Shown piece by piece: positions 35,923 through 39,208 of a stretch of 39,208 nt of DNA. This stretch comes from Syntrophorhabdus sp. PtaU1.Bin058 (lineage in GTDB: Bacteria; Desulfobacterota; Syntrophorhabdia; Syntrophorhabdales; Syntrophorhabdaceae). The notes under the pieces were generated by a model. The model made no database searches. It saw only the letters and a list, made by a program, of their open reading frames with translations, and was not told where the DNA came from. Within the stretch, counting starts at the first letter, position 1, and every line of letters starts with the position of its first letter. The stretch covers positions 1 through 39,208 of the forward strand of contig MVRS01000065.1 of assembly GCA_002067975.1 (NCBI GenBank). The letters are read 5' to 3'. The translations under genes were made by a program, and so were the position numbers.

Positions 35923-38787
35923 CTATTCAAAGCTAAATCCCTTTTCCTCGAACAGCCTTATACAAGCATCAACTGCAGCGCCGTCATAGAGCACACCCTT
36001 ATTTTTTCTGATTTCATCGAGGGCTACTTCTATACCGAGCGTGGGCCTGTAAGGTCTGTGGGAGGCCATAGATTCAACGACATCGGCAACGGCTATTATC
36101 CGTGCCTCCGGTATGATCTCTTCCCCCTTAAGCCCGTAAGGGTATCCTGAACCGTCAAGTCTTTCATGGTGCTGGAGAACGATCTTAGCTATAGGAAAAG
36201 GTAAGTCGACGTCTTTCAGTATATCATATCCTGTCTGGGGATGGACCTTGATAAGGCTGTATTCCACATCTGTGAGTTTGGTGGGTTTACTTAATATCTC
36301 GGCGGGCACCGATATCTTCCCTATATCGTGGATGGTGCCTGCCATCCTGATGTTTGCAACAGTGTCATTCGGAAGATTCATCTCCTGTGCAACGCTGCGG
36401 GCAAGGCTTGATACCCTTTTCTGGTGGCCCGCGGTATAGGGATCCTTTGTTTCAAGCATCAACGATATTACCTGAATGGTGCCGGCCAAGTTCTTTCTAA
36501 GCCTTTCTTCCGCCTGTTTTCGCTCGGTAATGTCCTCAACGGTCCCCTCGAAGTGAAGTACATTGCCTACCGCATCCTTTACAATATGGGAGCTGGTTGA
36601 CGTCCATATGATGTTCCCGTCTTTCCGGTATACCTGCGCCTCAAAACCATTAATTGCTCCATGTTTCTCTATGGTCGCCCGATACCTTTTCCTGTCTTCA
36701 GGATTTACTAAAAGCTGTTCGCCGATATCGGTGATATGCGCCACCATCTCTTCAGGTGATGAAAATCCGTGGATACGCGCCATTGCGGGGTTTACATTGA
36801 TAAATCTTCCTTCGGAAGATGTCTGGAATATACCTTCCGTCGTGTTCTCGAAGATGCTGCGGTATTTCTGCTCGCTCTCTTTGAGCGCCCCCTCTGACTG
36901 CAGACGTCTGAGCGCAACACCTATGCTCGAACCTATTCCCTCAAGAAAGCTTATATAACCGGATGTAAAAAAGTTTGCACGGCTGTCATTCATCTGCAGC
37001 AGTCCGATGATATTACCGTTTGACTTAAGCGGAATAATGGCTACCGATTCGTATCCCTCCTTAGTGCACAAATGCCTCATCTTTCCAAGGCGATTGTCCC
37101 CCTTCATCGTTTCTAACAATTTTGATGTACTGTTTGTCCAATAACTGCCGTTCTCCGTGAAGAACGGATATGAATCATCGGTAGACCCTAAAAGGACCCT
37201 TCCGCACATACACTCGAAACAGGGATTTCCCTGCGAGTCCCGGACGGGGTTCCCATACTCGTCGAGAACACGGAGAGAGCGTTCTTTTGCGATAAAGCTC
37301 TCGCTGAACCCGTTATAGGCGTAATAAGGGAAATCATCTCCTTCCTTGATCCTGATCGCAATCGCTTCGACGCCGATATGGTCTTTCACGATCTTCAGGA
37401 TATCCTTGATGATATTGGCAAGATCCCCTGTCCTGTTTAAAAGACGCAGGATTTCAATGGCAAGCTTCTGGTTCCTTTCAGATTGTTTCTGATATGTCAC
37501 ATTCTTCATGGTAGCAATGATCCTGTAGATCCTGCCGCTTCCGTCATTCAGTGCAACCCCGTTATCCTCAACCTGTATATATGTTCCTTCCTTGCGCTGA
37601 AAACGGTAATTGATCCTGTAATGAGATACCTTGCCCCTGACCACATTCGCCAGAAAATTAAAAACATATTCACGGTCGTCAGGATGGATATGCGCCTTCC
37701 AGAAATCCTTGCTCGATTCTATGTCATCGGGTTTAAAACCCGTTACCTCCATGATCGCTCCTGACAACCGGACTGCCTGCGATAGCACGTCATAATCGTA
37801 CACAAGCTGGCCGGTCTGTTCTATGACCAGCCTGTGTCGCTCCTCGCTTTCCCGCAACTTCTCTTCGGAGGCAAGGAGCGCAAAGGCCTGCTGCAATACA
37901 ATACGCTTTCGCATAAACACCAGCGCAAAGGCCGTGAGCAGGTAAAAGATGGAAGCGGTAACGGCCGTATGAATAAAGCCCGATGAAAGCGAAGCAAGCA
38001 CTGCCTCCTTCTTTTTTTCGACGACAACGGTCCACATAAATGTCTTCACGGGGGCGCTGGCGGTAATCACGTCGCTTGAAAATGAAAAGGGATATTTCAT
38101 TACCTTTTCATCATAGGGCAAACCGCTGTCGTAGATGATATTCCCCATCTGGTCTACGATGGTAGTCCTCGTCGTTTGGTCGGGTATAAGCGGAAGCATT
38201 TGATTGGCAAGGGTACCTGTGCGGAGAGAGGCATACAGTATGCCCACCGCCTTCTTCTTGGAAAAAACAGGGACCATAAAGGCTATGGCGGTACCTCTTT
38301 TACCCGCAGTTAACTGAAAAACGCCGGATACGTAAGGTTGCCACCTGTTGCTGACCCCTCTATACCAGTCACGATATGGGAGATCCGGATTGACCGCCTC
38401 CGGACGATAGGGATAATCGACCCAGAGAACACCGTTATGGTCTGTTATGGCAATCAGGTCGATTGCAGGGTTATTTCTTTTTATGTCGACAAGATGTACG
38501 GTCGCCGCCTTAAGGTCTTTTCGTTGCACGGCATCAATCAGCAAAGGCCTTGTTGTATACGAATGAAGTATCATAATAATCGATTTATTATATTCCTCCA
38601 TCATGTGCGCAATGTGCTTTGCTGTGGCGTTGTTTAATGCGCCCTCATCCCTCATTTCATTCATGACGTGGTTATATTCGATATTAAAGGCCATGGCGCA
38701 TATGACGACAAAAAGCAGCAACTGGACCAGGAAAAACGATCTTGGTTTCTTGATCCAGTTCGTCAAGCGTCCTGAAAGATCGATCAT
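35923..38787 (-). CDS. Cache-PAS-GAF-PAS-HD-GYP c-di-GMP phosphodiesterase
   Basis: A 954-residue membrane receptor. TM1 (about 17-36) and TM2 (about 280-300) flank a periplasmic dCache domain (LPYRDWYRGV... AVGILYASL). Then come PAS1 (about 318-440), GAF (about 455-630), PAS2 (about 640-765) and HD-GYP (about 775-950). Metal residues are intact in TAGHQKR, GTIHDIGKIS (about 819), VHPQTGYDIL, LQHHERLDGSGYPYG (about 874) and AVADVVESM. It should hydrolyse c-di-GMP in response to an external ligand. The GAF holds a CFECMC cluster (about 522-527), which could bind a metal or cofactor. Confidence 0.93.
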   Translation of the reverse strand: MIDLSGRLTNWIKKPRSFFLVQLLLFVVICAMAFNIEYNHVMNEMRDEGALNNATAKHIAHMMEEYNKSIIMILHSYTTRPLLIDAVQRKDLKAATVHLVDIKRNNPAIDLIAITDHNGVLWVDYPYRPEAVNPDLPYRDWYRGVSNRWQPYVSGVFQLTAGKRGTAIAFMVPVFSKKKAVGILYASLRTGTLANQMLPLIPDQTTRTTIVDQMGNIIYDSGLPYDEKVMKYPFSFSSDVITASAPVKTFMWTVVVEKKKEAVLASLSSGFIHTAVTASIFYLLTAFALVFMRKRIVLQQAFALLASEEKLRESEERHRLVIEQTGQLVYDYDVLSQAVRLSGAIMEVTGFKPDDIESSKDFWKAHIHPDDREYVFNFLANVVRGKVSHYRINYRFQRKEGTYIQVEDNGVALNDGSGRIYRIIATMKNVTYQKQSERNQKLAIEILRLLNRTGDLANIIKDILKIVKDHIGVEAIAIRIKEGDDFPYYAYNGFSESFIAKERSLRVLDEYGNPVRDSQGNPCFECMCGRVLLGSTDDSYPFFTENGSYWTNSTSKLLETMKGDNRLGKMRHLCTKEGYESVAIIPLKSNGNIIGLLQMNDSRANFFTSGYISFLEGIGSSIGVALRRLQSEGALKESEQKYRSIFENTTEGIFQTSSEGRFINVNPAMARIHGFSSPEEMVAHITDIGEQLLVNPEDRKRYRATIEKHGAINGFEAQVYRKDGNIIWTSTSSHIVKDAVGNVLHFEGTVEDITERKQAEERLRKNLAGTIQVISLMLETKDPYTAGHQKRVSSLARSVAQEMNLPNDTVANIRMAGTIHDIGKISVPAEILSKPTKLTDVEYSLIKVHPQTGYDILKDVDLPFPIAKIVLQHHERLDGSGYPYGLKGEEIIPEARIIAVADVVESMASHRPYRPTLGIEVALDEIRKNKGVLYDGAAVDACIRLFEEKGFSFE

Positions 38788-38835
38788 ATTGCCAGGTCCT
38801 CGCTCATGGCCGACAATCTTTTGCGCACAGCAGAT

Positions 38836-38895
38836 CCGTAAGCCGTCTGCCGTAAACAGTAAAAGGTTCGGTCTTTTACGTTTGACGCCTTACGG
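38836..38895. repeat. Inverted heptamer arrays forming a hairpin
   Basis: Units CCGTAAG, CCGTCTG, CCGTAAA and CAGTAAA start at 38836, 38843, 38850 and 38857. Complementary units of the form TTTTACG start at 38874, 38881 and 38888. CCGTAAG (38836-38842) pairs perfectly with CTTACGG (38889-38895), with further partial pairing inward to a short loop. On the plus strand the hairpin is followed by ATTTTT. It lies between the response-regulator gene and the HD-GYP gene. Confidence 0.6.
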
Positions 38896-38916
38896 ATTTT
38901 TATATGACAGTTATTG

Positions 38917-39208
38917 TTACTCCTCATTTTTAAGTAATCTTTTCAATAAGGGTTTTAGCTCTTTGTGGATTGACTGTTTTAACAGATAGTGTGACGCCCC
39001 TGCCGATTCCGCATCGCTTCGCAGCTTTGTATCGTCGTATCCTGTCAGCATTACAACCCTGGCAGACGGCAGAAAACCTTTGATCTGTTCCGTCGCTGTA
39101 ATCCCGTCCATTCCGGGCATGTTGATATCCATAAAGATTATATCCGGTTCGGCCGTCCGCGCAAGGGCGACACTCTCTTCGCCGCTTGACGCCGGCAGCA
39201 CCTCACAA
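38917..39208 (-). CDS. Response regulator receiver protein (3' part only)
   Basis: The gene enters from the right edge, with ninety-six codons plus stop visible. The phosphoacceptor Asp is in PDIIFMDINMPGMDG, the switch Thr in VVMLTGYDD and the conserved Lys in YLLKQS. Only about 15 residues follow the receiver fold, so it is probably a stand-alone CheY-like regulator or the C-terminal receiver of a hybrid protein. Its position upstream of the HD-GYP and cyclase genes suggests a shared signalling circuit. Confidence 0.85.
   Translation of the reverse strand, partial: CEVLPASSGEESVALARTAEPDIIFMDINMPGMDGITATEQIKGFLPSARVVMLTGYDDTKLRSDAESAGASHYLLKQSIHKELKPLLKRLLKNEE

Overview
The window is about 39 kb of a mid-GC bacterial chromosome with ordinary housekeeping content. 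There is no phage, insertion sequence or CRISPR array. Several traits point to an anaerobic, probably deltaproteobacterial (Desulfobacterota-like, possibly syntrophic) organism: a Re-type citrate synthase operon, a tripartite RND pump, GAF/PAS/HD-GYP signalling proteins, and a zapA-6S RNA-rny-ymdB-tyrS block. The lineage is inferred from gene content only.

Layout. 1-3031 (minus): the 5' part of a DJ-1/PfpI gene, a secreted alpha/beta hydrolase, a mazEF toxin-antitoxin pair with a clear autoregulatory promoter/operator, a secreted DUF2141-like protein and a flavodoxin-like protein. 3178-4044 (plus): a Mn-type yybP-ykoY riboswitch with its own terminator, controlling a UPF0016/GDT1 cation exporter. 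truA and a small coiled-coil lipoprotein follow on the minus strand. 5243-8655: gyrA-gpsA, translationally overlapped. 8822-10054: a UMF1-type MFS transporter. 10285-12800: a DUF6125-like protein, alanine dehydrogenase and a nitroreductase. 12860-14633: a SlyD-like FKBP, an RRM protein and a DUF3298-like secreted protein. 14748-20482: a TolC/adaptor/RND efflux operon. 20693-33006: one long minus-strand run. It reads aspS, Re-citrate synthase, aconitase-like large and small subunits, isocitrate dehydrogenase, prfB (programmed +1 frameshift), a ZapB-like coiled coil, zapA, 6S RNA, rny, ymdB, tyrS and tRNA-Asn. 33282-39208: a GAF-rich class III nucleotide cyclase, a Cache-PAS-GAF-PAS-HD-GYP phosphodiesterase and the end of a response regulator.

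How the genes work together. The four tightly packed genes at 26528-31234 make a complete route from oxaloacetate and acetyl-CoA to 2-oxoglutarate. The condensing enzyme carries a C-terminal Cache/PDC-like sensor domain in place of the usual LeuA-type regulatory domain, which is the most interesting protein observation here. The right edge is a signalling island that joins cyclic nucleotide synthesis and c-di-GMP breakdown.

The most interesting non-coding signal is a family of degenerate seven-base tandem arrays. They sit in at least five intergenic gaps, each array with a different unit, often overlapping stop codons and sometimes arranged as inverted arms. The 6S RNA is also notable: its 5' arm and probable promoter lie inside the end of zapA.
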